From contig OX439004.1 of NCBI GenBank assembly GCA_949316495.1, positions 30,720,904-30,784,903 of the forward strand: a stretch of DNA of 64,000 nt. Direction: 5' to 3'. Below the pieces are notes generated by a model, which made no database searches, was not told the origin of the DNA, and saw only the letters and a program-made list of their open reading frames with translations. Of the stretch, positions 1-12,400 are shown piece by piece. The translations under genes were made by a program, and so were the position numbers. Source of the DNA: Amphiduros pacificus (taxonomy: Eukaryota > Annelida > Polychaeta > Phyllodocida > Hesionidae). Within the stretch, counting starts at the first letter, position 1. Each line of letters starts with the position of its first letter.

Positions 1-135
1 GTCGAATCTATCGCATGCACACGACGAACACTCCACAGTGGCGTCAGTTGCTTTAACAATAATGACCACAGAAAAAACCGAATCACAAACCACAGGAAAT
101 GAATACGCATTTCCCATGATCGTACCGATCACAGA

Positions 136-213
136 ATAACACAGATAGTTTCTTTTTTTGACAAGCATTGCCTGTCGGCAATGCTTGTCAAAAAAGGAAC
201 CATCCGTGTTACA
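136..213. repeat. Long imperfect inverted repeat (hairpin)
   Basis: Two arms of about 37 bases (136-172 and 177-213) are reverse complements around a 4-base loop. The inner 19 bp (154-172 with 177-195, a T/A tract followed by GACAAGCATTGCC) pair perfectly; the outer part has a few mismatches. It lies downstream of the last AK8 exon seen here, probably inside an AK8 intron. It may be a tiny foldback element; no second copy was noticed in the window. Confidence 0.7.
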
Positions 214-307
214 AAAACTTTCCCATGCTGTCTGTCGGCCCTTTGAAATTATAATTTTCCTTTTTCCTATATAAGTAATCAAGAATTCTATCATTTTTCA
301 AGCCTTG

Positions 308-346
308 AAGCTGAGAGCAATATAACTTTATTATTGCTCTCAGCTT
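308..346. repeat. Perfect 15-bp hairpin
   Basis: Arms 308-322 and 332-346 (core CTGAGAGCAAT and its complement) pair perfectly over 15 bp around a 9-base loop. It lies about 130 bp beyond the splice donor of the fifth AK8 coding exon, so it would be in intron RNA. Function unknown. Confidence 0.65.
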
Positions 347-477
347 GAAGTCTGCACCAAAACTTTAAAAAAATACATATTTAATGACTATCTCTCCGAT
401 GTAAAGAGTCAGACATGAATGATGTACATGTAATTCAGACTGATTTTCAAATCTGAAAATTGTAGGGAAAAGTTTAC

Positions 478-2743
478 CTCCAGTTTTTGGATCGATTCTT
501 TTCCCAGCGGCCCTCTCAATAAGAACTGTGTCAGGAGCTTCCAATAAGACTGAAAAATAATTAATATTTGATCTTGTAGATGTGAACAATCATTTGCAGA
601 TGACCAAAAAATTTTAAAATCACAAATTCTTTTCTCAAACGACTATTTTTTTTCTCAAAATATATCAATACAGACAACACCCCAGATAAAGCACCACTGC
701 TTTGAAAGTCTCCCCATAATTAATCTATCAAATGTGTTTATAGTGATATGAATATTTCAAAACTAAAAAAAAGCATTTCTATCTTTACATAATATTTCAC
801 CACAACTCCTCTAAATTCCCAACACCGATTCACAATGTTGAAATATATTTCCCTATGATAACTAAAGGGATCTTACCAAAGTGTTTTGGAGCTATTCCCC
901 GTGCCTGGAGAGCAAGAGCTTGTTCTCGTGTCTTTGGAAAGCCTTCCATCACCCAACCTTTCTTGACACAGTCAAATACCTTCAGTCTCTCCTCCAACAA
1001 ATCAACCCATAGGTCTGTTGGTATTGGCTGTAATTTGAAAATAAAATGTTTGCCTTCAATAACATTGTTATTCTATCTCTACATATGACGAGATCCTCAT
1101 ACATCTACATGTATATGTACTTTTTGATAAAATGATTTTTGTTTATAAAGGAGTACAAATTGAGAATTTTATAAGCATATGGTAATTGTTACAATAAATA
1201 ATTAATTAACCAACAAAATTTCCACTCATCAGACAAAGTTTGGGCTCAAAACAGTGAATACTTAAATATATTTATATATATATACCGGTATATATATATA
1301 TATGAAAATATTTTTTAAAAATTGCTGTGAAACCTGTGAACTATTTTCTATTATATTAAATACAAATATGTGCAATAACTTCTTTGTAATCTGAATTAAT
1401 GTCTATCTCTGTGTGCACTGCCTCACCTCTTTGTCTCTGATATATTTGGTGGCCTTATTCCTCAGGTTTGTATCTGCCTCATTGATGATGTTCTCCTGAG
1501 TGAGGTGAGCTGTGCGCAGTTTACCACATACCATCTTGGCCATAGCTCGCTTGCCAGAGGCTGGTGGACCCAGGATCATGATTTGAGGCACTGGAATTCA
1601 AACAGCATAACAACATGAAAATAGCGTTCTTCTCTTAAAGATGCAAAAAGTAAAAGTTTTATTGACAAAATATAGAACAGGTCCTTTAAGATTGTGAGAA
1701 ACAATTATTTTTCTAGTAAAGATATGAAAAACAATCCTTCACCTACCTGATTTAAAGTTTGAGAAAAAAAATAAAGTCATAATGAAGGTAATTTTCAAAT
1801 TTGACACTAAAATTAGACCACTTATATTTACCTTTCACTTTTATCAATAACTATATGCATGCCAATTGACAATTTGGCTTTAAATATCCCAGTCTTACCA
1901 TTGTCATCATCCCTTTTCAGTTGTTCAATCAGAAAGGTGAGAGGATCTTGAGGTTTGTTTACCAATAACTGCTGCATTAATCTCTAAAAAATAAAATAAA
2001 TTTATTAACCCCAGAAAAAGCTTTGTCTCTTTTTGACCCATTAAATGACACATATAAATTTTAGCCATTAACTTTGTACAAACACATTGTTTAGGCCACT
2101 ATTTCATTTATCATGGCATGACCTGTATTTATTCTACATGTCCTATGAATTTATACATGCACTTTTATATTAGCAAACATTGGCCTTTGGCTTTGCCAGG
2201 CTTTGGAGAAGTTGGCCATATTAATGAGATGTGAGAGTTATGAGTTGCTACCAAGGCAAGGGTTAGAACGAAGGGTTAGAATAGAGATGAACCTTTTTTC
2301 TGCTGTGAGAGAGGGGGCTGTAACTCAGTCAATGGTTATGTGTTGACTGCTGTGAGCACTCTGTCAGTCTGTGTCAACCTTGCAGTTTAATCACAGGAAG
2401 ATTCCATGATTTATGAGGGAACTGGAGCATAAATGCGGCAGAGTGGTAAATACCATCAACACCAAGGCCGTTCTATCAGTCTATAACCAATTCAAGACCA
2501 ATTTTTTTTCTTTTAACATGTTTGGAAGATTATTTTCAATCTCAATGCCATTTGAAGGAACTTGGCAGAACATGACAGATGCCTCGAATGAAAAAGCAGA
2601 TATAAATGTATTTAATTTCTTTTCGTTTTATGAAATAGTATAGAAGAGCAAATACCGACCTGATACATTTCAAATATGCCATGTTTTTCGGCATATGTGG
2701 CAAATTCTGGGGGAATATTCAGTGGTCTTTTCGTAGCATCCAT
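478..2743 (-). CDS. AK8: Adenylate kinase 8 (5' part, five exons)
   Basis: Nucleoside monophosphate kinase of the AK8 type, a two-domain enzyme associated with cilia and flagella in animals. The coding exons, read on the minus strand, are 2743-2660, 1983-1899, 1590-1427, 1027-877 and 549-478. All have AG/GT borders and consistent phase, giving 185 residues. The N-terminus (MDATKRPLNIPPEF) closely resembles vertebrate AK8 as I remember it. The P-loop GPPASGK is at residues 64-70. The motif GWVMEGFPKTREQAL corresponds to the adenylate-kinase signature, and APDTVLIER followed by GKRIDPKTG starts the lid region. AK8 proteins are about 480 residues long, so roughly 290 residues lie beyond the left edge. 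The reading frame is open throughout. The next downstream gene on the same strand order is TTF1. Confidence 0.93.
1273..1300. repeat. Perfect AT-rich palindrome centred on ACCGGT
   Basis: A 28-bp perfect palindrome: TA dinucleotides flank a central ACCGGT. It lies in the AK8 intron between exons 3 and 4. Such sequences can extrude as cruciforms. The centre TACCGGTA recurs elsewhere in the window (see findings). Confidence 0.7.
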
Positions 2744-2926
2744 CTTTTCGTCTGCCGTTGTTGTTTGTGAGTTGCTACGGAATCCGGCGAAGTCCTGTCA
2801 CCAAAAAAACCTTTGATTGGATGAAATAGAGTATTAATATAACGAGTGTCATGATTGGCTCGGGCAATCGGGTCGCTTGGGAGCGCACCTGTCCGTATCA
2901 AGCAATTCACTTCTAATACTAAGTGA

Positions 2927-2998
2927 TCCTCGTTAGTATAGTGGTAAGTATCCCCGCCTGTCACGCGGGAGACCGGGGTTCGATTCCCCGACGGGGAG
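2927..2998 (+). tRNA. tRNA-Asp(GUC)
   Basis: This 72-base sequence matches the conserved animal tRNA-Asp nearly base for base. It starts TCCTCGTTAG (A box TTAGTATAGTGG), has anticodon loop CTGTCAC with anticodon GTC, a T arm with GGTTCGATTCC (B box), and ends GACGGGGAG. The acceptor stem TCCTCGT pairs with ACGGGGA with G-T wobble allowed. There is no intron. A T5 run follows nine bases later. It is transcribed away from AK8, whose start codon is 183 bp upstream on the other strand. Confidence 0.97.
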
Positions 2999-3006
2999 AT
3001 CATGAC

Positions 3007-3011
3007 TTTTT
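3007..3011 (+). terminator. RNA polymerase III T-run terminator
   Basis: TTTTT beginning nine bases after the tRNA-Asp 3' end, followed by more T-rich sequence; this is the usual pol III termination signal. Confidence 0.8.
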
Positions 3012-6000
3012 CTTATTTTTTTAAATTTTATTACACTTTGAAAACCAGTAAAACTTCCATTGGCATTGCTTTAAGGTTGATCAAAATAGTATGTTTCTTC
3101 AATGTAATATATATATGTATTGGAAAAAAAACTTAGGGCGAAAGGGTACAAATTCAAGGCTGCTTTACAGGATTTCTTTAAAATTAAAGTCAAGTTTCCA
3201 AAAAAAACTCTTCTTTTCTGTTTTATAATGAGACCAGACATGTTCAGAAACGTTAATTATAAATATGACCCTTTTGATCTACCAATGTCCCACCTCCATA
3301 CACTCTGCCGCAAGGTACACTAAGTTTTGTTCTAAATTGAGCATGCTCCATTCTACATTTTGAGTAAAAATATTATTATTAATATTGCCTGCTTTAATGT
3401 CTTAAAATTTAGTTTAGAGTCTAATTCCTGGGCAATTTAAAAGTATTATGCACCATTCCTCTCATTTTGGATATTGTACATATAAACATCATGCATGAAT
3501 TCTTTGTAATTTGTTTTGTTTGATTTTGTTTGGGGTTTTACATAATTTTCAACAATATTTCAAATATTTTTATATATATATATAGTTTAGTGCTGAATTG
3601 TCATGTAGCAGGTGTTTGACATGAAAACCCACTCAGTTACAGATTTAAAAGGACAACAGTTTAACCCTCTATGTGATAAATTGTAACAAGAATGAAATCT
3701 CAGCATGGCTGGGAATTGAACCCACAACTTTAAGATCATCATTAATTCTTTAAGCCCAGATGATGATCAGGGTAGTCTACATGTAGTACTGTTTGACTTC
3801 ATTCTAGCTCTTTTCAAATGACAAACTAATCATGTCATAATTTTAAACTTCAATTTTGTTGTTACAAATTTCAGAGCCTCTATCCCAATATTCCATCAGA
3901 AAATGAAACCAAAAAGATAATTCTCTCAAAAGGAGGTTATTATTTTAGGGTCTTGTAAAGAGAGAATTTACAGACCCTTATTGGAATGCACTTAGTAAAA
4001 AACAGAAATAAACATTAAACATTTATCAGGTATTTTTGTGTTTGTCAGGCATTTATGATTATGATCTAAAATCTCATTTGGCAATGTTTGTTTGACCCTA
4101 TTTGCCCCAAACTTTATAACTGACTAGACCATCCGTAGCTGCCCTACATGACACTCTTGTCAGTTAATTGGGACTTTCTACCATTATCACTAACATTAAA
4201 TAATCATTTTTGTTACCATTTCTTTCTCAGCTGATTTATAATTTTTCTCTGTTATTTATTCTGAGAAAGCCATCTATGTGATATTGAAATGTAGACATGT
4301 GGTGATCACCGCTTCCCGCCATTGTTACTATGGACACTTCCTGTAACTGTTTGTCAGTTGCTCTTTGGTTGGTTGAAATAATTGTCATTGTACATTGAAT
4401 ATTGAATTTGGCCCCAATCTATCTTGATTCTTATTGACCAATATTTATATCATTCAAAATGGCAGCCTCCTTGACAACTCAGTGATAGCTACTAGATTTT
4501 TGAAAAAATAACAAAATGGACAAGATCTGAGCTCCATGGAAAATAGATGGAATTGGTTCTCTAAAAAAACAACATCCTTCCTACTAATTGCTAATAACTC
4601 TAGCCACTAGTTTCAGCAGAGAAGATCAAAGTTGACAGACAGACAAAAAATACCCCCATTATCACTGCAGAAGCTATTCTGACATAGTCAGCACAGCCAA
4701 AAATACCAAGTTTATTTGTTTCAATACAACAATTAGTATGAAATTTTATATCTTTTTATTTTTGACAAGGTATTAATGAACATTTATAAAATTTATAAAT
4801 TCAACTCTCCATTAAGCTTAATGATCTGAAACAAATATCAGAGTTAATTACAAAATTACCCTATTTTTTTTATAAAATTTAAAATTCCTAATCATTTTTC
4901 AGGGGTTCAGTTTGTACTCAACTTGAATATCACTTCAAAGGTTGTGAGTCATAAGCATAAACAGGTTTGCGAGGTGAATTCTATGGGGTTTATTTTGCAT
5001 ATTTTAAAGATATCAGTGATTTTGGAATTTTGTAGCAGGATTGTAAAAAATAAAACATTTTTAAATGAATTTCATTTTTTTTCTCATTATTTCAAGGAAT
5101 TAAAAAACCAAAATGACCTTTATTTGATGACCTTGCCTTTTTAAATCTCTGGAAGATATAAAAATACAGGAATCAGGGAGAAAGGCAATAGGGTGGCTCA
5201 AAAAAACTTTTCATGAAAGTTAATCTCTCAAGGTGGATTGGTGTTCCTTTTTAGGTAAAAAGTCTGGATTTTTTTTAATTTTTGAAAAATTTCTGGGGGT
5301 CACCCACAGCCCAAAAAGATGTGGGGTATAAAATCTGTAAATATGGCAGTATTTTACCCATATGTCATGCCACTTATTTTATATTTCTATAGATGAACTT
5401 ACTTGAAAAGAACATGAATTGGTGAGATAAGATGGGGTTTTCATCAACTCAAGATGATTAACGGTTTTTTAACAACAGCTAAAAAAAGTACAATTTGATT
5501 AAAATTTGGTGATTTTCTCTTATTTGTACTCCGAAATTGCATTTGATAAGGCATAACATTGGAAGGTCATGGACATGAAGTGCAGCTCGGTTATCACAGA
5601 GGATGGGCAACTTATCTTAGCAAAGATAATCTCAATAATATCTAAGGATAAGATTGAGACTTACCGGTACACCAAGTGGACACACCCAAAGCTACAGATG
5701 TGTCATCATCATCAAGCAAAATAAGGCACATTTCTTGATTTTCATGCAAAATTGTCAAGTTTTTGAAGGCTGTGGCCAACCCCCTAGAACTTTTTCAAAA
5801 ATTGAAAAAAAAAAAAATCAAGACTTTTTAGCCCAAAAGGAACATTAATCCACCTCTGGATGTTAGTTAATAGGCATGCTATGCTCTGGGTACAAAAAAA
5901 CGCCCTATCACCTTTACTCCTCCATCATGAATGACATTCAATGATTCACATTAGAAAAGTAAACACACCATAAGTTGTGATTCTGTGATACATTAATGGC

Positions 6001-6486
6001 AAGATATAGTGTCCAAAAGGAATTCATGGGTGCTGGTGGTAAGAAATTTTTTGACTGAAAACAAATGATTTTGACACATCCATAATAGAGTTTAATAGTA
6101 AATTTAAAACATTTTTGACTGATTTCAGTCTGTAGACTGAGAACCAGCACCCATGGGAATTGAACATTAACATCACTGTGAATGGATAGACACCCAGAAT
6201 GGTTAACTATAAGACCTACTGCCTGATAATCCCCAGGGCTAAGGATAAAAAAGTGTTTCTTATCCTAATTAAGCTATTTGTTCTATATATTTGGCCTGTA
6301 TATGATCTTTTTAATACATGGATTTAAAATAGCTGTCTCAATATCTGTAATTATTGAAAATAAAATTCTAATCAGTCAATAATTTATAATTTATAATATA
6401 TATATATATATATATCATGATGTTTCTTAAATGTTCTATCAGCATGTGGAGACGGCTGCATCTTTCCTGAGAAGTAGACTGTAGCA
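3012..6486. other. Gene-free spacer between tRNA-Asp and TTF1 3' end
   Basis: No supported coding exon was found. The stretch is AT-rich with short microsatellites (TA runs near 3572-3583 and 6399-6415) and dispersed-repeat fragments, including the repeat at 4396-4710. On the minus strand, 3697-3745 and 6141-6170 contain GGTTCAATTCCCA-like strings recalling a pol III B box, so tRNA-derived SINE remnants are possible but could not be delimited. Confidence 0.5.
4396..4710 (+). repeat. Dispersed repeat, copy A
   Basis: This stretch is clearly similar to 17249-17545 in the same orientation. Shared blocks include TTGAATTTGGCCCCAA, GCCTCCTTGACAACTCAGTG, TAGTTTCAG followed by GAGAA, and ATCACTGCAGAAG. 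The copies differ by many substitutions and small indels, so the family is old or fast-diverging. No terminal inverted repeat or target duplication was identified. Confidence 0.7.
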
Positions 6487-9400
6487 TCAACCTTCACCCC
6501 ATTCCATTAGCCGTCCTCGTTTGCCTTTGCTGTACCAAGCATGATCCTCTTCTGGGGATATTATCCTTGTGTCAGAACAGTAGGGGGATTTAGTATAATA
6601 AAGTCCTCTTTCTAATTTATTTTTTAATTTTGGTATTTGTTTACGCATGTATTCAAATGAATCTGAAAATAAAAACATATTTTGTGCACTTAAATTTGTT
6701 GTTATGTTTTTATGCTACAAGACACGAATAGAAAAAAATATTTGATTTGTTGAAAACAAAAGAGTATATAAATTACAATCTATGGACAATAAAATATTTT
6801 AACAATTAACCAGTACTTTTTGGAACCAAAATGTTGTGTTTCCCATAATCTTTCCTATCCCCAGTTGATGTCATTCTTTTGTAACCAAATGCATTAAATT
6901 TCCCAATATCCACCCAAAATACCATTCAAGGATGGCAGACTCTTCAGCTAATTTGCATTATTGAAATGCATAGAAATTTAGGCCTGTTTTGCAGCATTTG
7001 CTTCAAACCTGAGAGAAATAATAAACTTAAACAGTTTAAATTGCCTATCATTTTTGACCCCAAACTGCAGATCATCACCAATTTAGAATAAAAATATTAC
7101 TTCTATTTCAATACTAATGGCCACTCCCGTTTAACATCAAAAATTTTCACACAAAAAATCGATTTTGGAATGTTCTGAAAAATCAGAATTGTCAAATTTC
7201 AATTCTCCTGGTGGCCAATCCCTTCAAATAAGGTAACCTTTTATCACTATTTCATTGATAGGATGTGTTCATGGTCTAGGTTTGGTAATATACTTTTAAT
7301 TTGTTATCAACTTATCGTGTTCACACAATTTTCATTGATTAGGTCACATGACTATAAAATGTACATAAAGGATGCATCCATGGTTTAAATTTCAAGAACC
7401 ACACAATTTCTGTTCTTAAAGGAGGGGGTTCAAGTATAAAAGGAAGGGGGCGGAGCCTATTAAACAGGTCTTGACCATCAAAACACCCAGAGCTCAGCCA
7501 GTATAAATTGAATACATTCTAATATATTTGTTACTTTCTAATAGAAATGTGTGATACTTGGTACAATGCTGCATGAACACAAGGGCTACAACATATTTTA
7601 ATCTGAAATCTAAATGTTTGATATCAAAGCTCTTTTAAACAATAAAAGTGTTCTGAGATTTAAATTATTTTGAATTTGATTGACAGGTGACACTGTGTGT
7701 GAGATGTGGGTTTAGGTTTGTTTATAAATACCAAGCACATGGCTGAGTGCATGTGTCCAGCATGTTATAACATATTTGCGGTTTTACCCCATACCTCCCA
7801 TGGGCTAGATGTTGCTGCAGCTGGGTGGGGAGCGGTCAACTTCAGAGACTCGTTATATAACTTGTGTAAAGATAAGAATCTGATTTCCTGGTCCTCCTCA
7901 GATAAACTTTTCAGTGCTTAATTTATGTTTTCTGAATGGTCCGAAAGTTTTTGATTGATAAACATGTAAATAATGACATATGCACACTTTAAATTACAAG
8001 GTTCACCTTTTCTGTTTTTATTCTCTTCCCCCTCTCTTTATGAGACCAAGGAGGAGGACTGTCACTGAGATAGTCAGCGGGGTTAATGCAGGGTGGTGTG
8101 ATACAATCCCTTTCTTGCCTATGTTTACAAACAACCTGCCCGGCCACCAGCAGCATCCAGTGGGCTGTGAGTGGACAGTTTGACCAACGGTCAACTTGTG
8201 AGGTAGCTGTGTTGTGTGGAGCAGCACCAATCAGCAGCTGGGGCAAAATCTGGGGTGGGGTTAACTGACCGTACGGCTTTTCAGGGGTACTGGACCCCCC
8301 TCTTTAAGTCAAATGTTGTGTTATAAACATAGGCATCAGAGATGCATCAACCCTCAGCCCTGGTAACTCATTGCACAACATTCGCTCCACACAATATTTG
8401 TGAACAAAACGTCACTGCACCAAGGCAAATTGATGCAGGGGTAAAAAACCCATAAAATCTACTTCCTTTGATAGCTTAGGTGTGTCAAGTATCATGAAAC
8501 TGTCATCATTTACTCTAGAATTATTGATATGGGCCTGTGACCTTGAAAAGCAGGTTAAGGTCACCGTCCATCGAACTCATCTGGAGTCTTCCCAGATTCT
8601 TATGTGTGTCAATTTTCATGAAGCTGCCATCATTTGTTCTTAAGTTATCACGATGACAAGGATGATTTCACATAATTGTCCCTGTGACCTTGAAATCAGG
8701 TGAAGGTCATGTTCCATCAAGAGAAGTCTGAGGTTTTCACCAGATGCTTGTGTGTGTCAAATCTCATAAAGCTGCCATCATTCGTTCTTGAGTTATTGCG
8801 ATTCTTGGGATTTCACATAATTGTCCCTGTGACCTTGAAAAATAGGTCAAGGTCGCCGTCCACCGAACTAGTCCGAGGTTTTCACCAGATGCTTATGCGT
8901 GTAAAGTTTCATGAAGCTGCCATCATTTGTTCTTGAGTTATCACAATGACAAGGATGATTTCACATAATTATCCCTGTGACCTTGAAAAGTAGGTGAAGG
9001 TCATGTTTCAAAGAAAAAATTCTGAGGTCTTCACCAGATGCTTGTGTGTGTCAAATCTCATAAAGCTGCCATCATTCGTTCTTGAGTTATTGCGATTCTT
9101 GGGATTTCACGTAATTGTCCCTGTGACCTTGAAAAATAGGTCAAGGTCACTGTCCACCGAACTAGTCCCAGGTTTTCACCAGATGCTTATGCGTGTAAAG
9201 TTTCATGAAGCTGCCATCATTTGTTCTTAAGTTATCACGATGACAAGGATGATTTCACATAATTGTCCCTGTGACCTTGAAATCAGGTGAAGGTCATGTT
9301 CCATCAAGAGGTGTCTGAGGTCTTCACCAGATGCTTGTGTGTGTCAAATCTCATAAAGCTGCCATCATTCGTTCTTGAGTTATTGCGATTCTTGGGATTT

Positions 9401-12400
9401 CACATAATTGTCCCTGTGACCTTGAAAAATAGGTCAAGGTCGCCGTCCACCGAACTAGTCCGAGGTTTTCACCAGATGCTTATGCGTGTAAAGTTTCATG
9501 AAGCTGCCATCATTTGTTCTTGAGTTATCACGATGACAAGGATGATTTCACATAATTATCCCTGTGACCTTAAAAAGTAGGTAAAGGTCATGTTTCAAAG
9601 AAAAAATTCTGAGGTCTTCACCAGATGCTTGTGTGTGTCAAATCTCATAAAGCTGCCATCATTCGTTCTTGAGTTATTGCGATTCTTGGGATTTCACATA
9701 ATTGTCCGTGACCTTGAAAAATAGGTCAAGGTCGCCATCCATCAAACTCATTCGAGGTTTTCACCAGATGCTTTTGTGTATCAAGTTTCATGAAGCTGCC
9801 ATCATTTGTTCTCGAGTTATCGCGATGACAAGATGATTTTACATAATTGTCCCTGTGACCTTGAAAAGTAGGTGAAGGTCATGTTTCATAGGGAAAATTC
9901 TGAGGTCTTCACCAGATACTTATGTGTGTCAAATCTAATAAAGCTACCATTATTCGTTCTTGAGTTATTGTGATTCTTGGGATTTCACATAATTGTCCCT
10001 GTGACCTTGAAAAATAGGTCAAGGTCGCCGTCCATCGAACTCGTCCGAGGTTTTCACCAGATGCATATGTGTGTCAAGTTTCATGAAGCTGCCATCATTT
10101 GTTCTTGAGTTATCGCGATGACAAGGATGTTCGCTACAGACATACATACATACAGACATACATACATACATACATACATACATACCCACGCCAGGAGTAC
10201 TGCAATACCCTCAGCCTGATTACATCAGGGGCTGAGGGTAAAAAAAGAGAGGGAAACACCCGGATACCCAGACATCAAGACTCCAGAAAGATGCAGGCTC
10301 CAAAAATACCCGTTTCGCAAATTTGTTGAGAGGAAAAAACACATTTTCCTATTATTGTAACAGTGACAAAGTCTACCAAACAATAAATCAAAGTTTATAC
10401 CTTCTTCAAATTATCAAGTTATGGTTTAGTTATCAAACTATCCAGATGTGGTAATATTTCACTGGAATATTGAGTTTTTCAAAGATATTTTATTTTTGGG
10501 GATTTTTTATACCGAATGAACACACTGTCAGCAATGCTGGAAGGCAAAGAATGGAAGAATAGCAACTTACTTTTAAGGTTGGATTCACGTCTATGTGGAC
10601 CTCTCAAGTACATCAACATATGCTGCAAGTAGTTAACCGTCGGAGAGCTAAAAAACAAAATAGTCGGAAATATAAAAATTACACATTGTCAAGTAAATGC
10701 AGAGGTTTCATATAGATGAGATGCCATAATCTAGATATCAAGTGACCATTTACATGAACATAGAAGGTACTCCGTGCTTTTCTTGATGTGGATCTTGACA
10801 ACTATCAAAGTATGGATTTTCAATATGCTATATACTCACTCAGGTTCCAAAGATTTTCTCACTTTTTTCCAATCAATTTCTTGCCATTCCTTTATGTCCA
10901 TACTTGTTAATCTAAAGATAAAAAAATAACCATTTTCAAAAGTTTTACTGTTAGCTGTCTTATTTCTTGCCACTCTTTAATGTGCATACTTGTCAATCTA
11001 AAAATTAAAAATATTGACCATTTACAAACGTCTGTATATCTTATTGTTAACTGTCTTATCAAGATCTAAACCTCAAGAAATATTTTCACAGTGATGTACT
11101 GGTAATGAGTAAGCTCAGTGTGGAAAACTTCCGACAAATATTCAATTTACAAGACTTACACTTCTATGAACTTAATCCTTTTTTCTAGTCTGAGGCGATA
11201 ATAAAGTCCAGGTTGAACCGTCGTACAGAGATTAGTGTTCCACCTCCGATGGCATTGTACAGGAAGCCGCGTACCAACCAATTTAGAAACTTTTTCCCAT
11301 GGAATACCATGCTGCAGCCCCCGTACATATGTGCGACCAGAGAGTTTCTTTAATGCATCTATCAGTCGATTATCTTCTTGCTCTGTCCATTGCCCTGTAG
11401 CAATATATAACTAGATCGATGCAAACTTATCAAGACATAATTATCAATGAATAGGTTTTTTGATAAGGTGGTTCACAATTAATTCATTTAAGCAAAATGG
11501 GACAACAATGATTTTCTTATCCTTTATTACAGTGCAAAGTTACATTAGTTTATCTGCACAGAACAAAAACTGAATAAATTAAGGGAAAATGCAAATACCT
11601 TCATGTCTGACAGAAGTACGTGCTTGTAGGCTTTTGTATTTCAATATGTAATACTTTACAGCATCAAAACTCCTCTTTGTATATTCGGCTATTTCTGATA
11701 TACTCTTCCCCTCCTCATCAAACATTCTCTCAATGGTTTGGCCCTCTTCCATGTGCCAGCTTTAAACAGAGAGTACAACTAATATACCTCCAGAAAAGAA
11801 CACACTCAAGAGTAAGTATTTTAACAAAAATACTCAACATGTACTTTCCTTGATTGATATTGTCTAATACTGGAGTTCTATCTTGACTGAGTTACAGCCC
11901 CTCCCTCAAGAAAGGTCCTGTATGGACCCTCACAGCATAAAAAAGATTCATAAGGCATGGTAACAGTCAAAGTTTAATCTTGACAAAGCATTCTGACATC
12001 ATCCAAGACATGTTCTTTGACACATGCTTGATAGCATTACCGTATTTTCATAGGTTGGCAATTCTCACTACTGTAATATTGTATAATGTCTATAATTATG
12101 TTAAAATGAATGCTATAGATCTACGTTATACATTTGAATATTTAATATATTTTAGATAGCAATTAGCAATAGCAAAAATGTTCCATTGTGTAAACAAGTT
12201 GATCTGTAAAAACATAGACAGCAAAGTATGAAGATTTAGGGAATGCCTGTCTTGTTTGCAGAGAAGATAGTGTTATGCATGATGACTTTTCATATTGGTC
12301 GAGGAATACAAGTTGAACAGCGAGGAATAAATGCCTACTTATTTTGAAGACCTGTCAGGTATGTGGAAACGGTGATATCTTTAGGAGGGATTCCCCATTT

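Noticed and set aside
3697-3745. Possible second tRNA gene on the minus strand
   Set aside because: A B-box-like GGTTCAATTCCCA is present but no complete cloverleaf or A box could be fitted; at best a SINE remnant.
7706-8268. Group of overlapping ORFs with somewhat higher GC, both strands
   Set aside because: No family resemblance, no splice-consistent model, and the region lies within the long last TTF1 intron; probably repeat-derived.
8700-9523. Three near-identical 78-codon ORFs at 293-bp spacing
   Set aside because: They are frames within the tandem repeat units of the Helentron-like element, with no sensible start or protein-like conservation.
8529-10130. Regular repeats suggestive of a CRISPR array
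   Set aside because: Units are contiguous ~147-bp repeats without spacers, in eukaryotic DNA with split genes.
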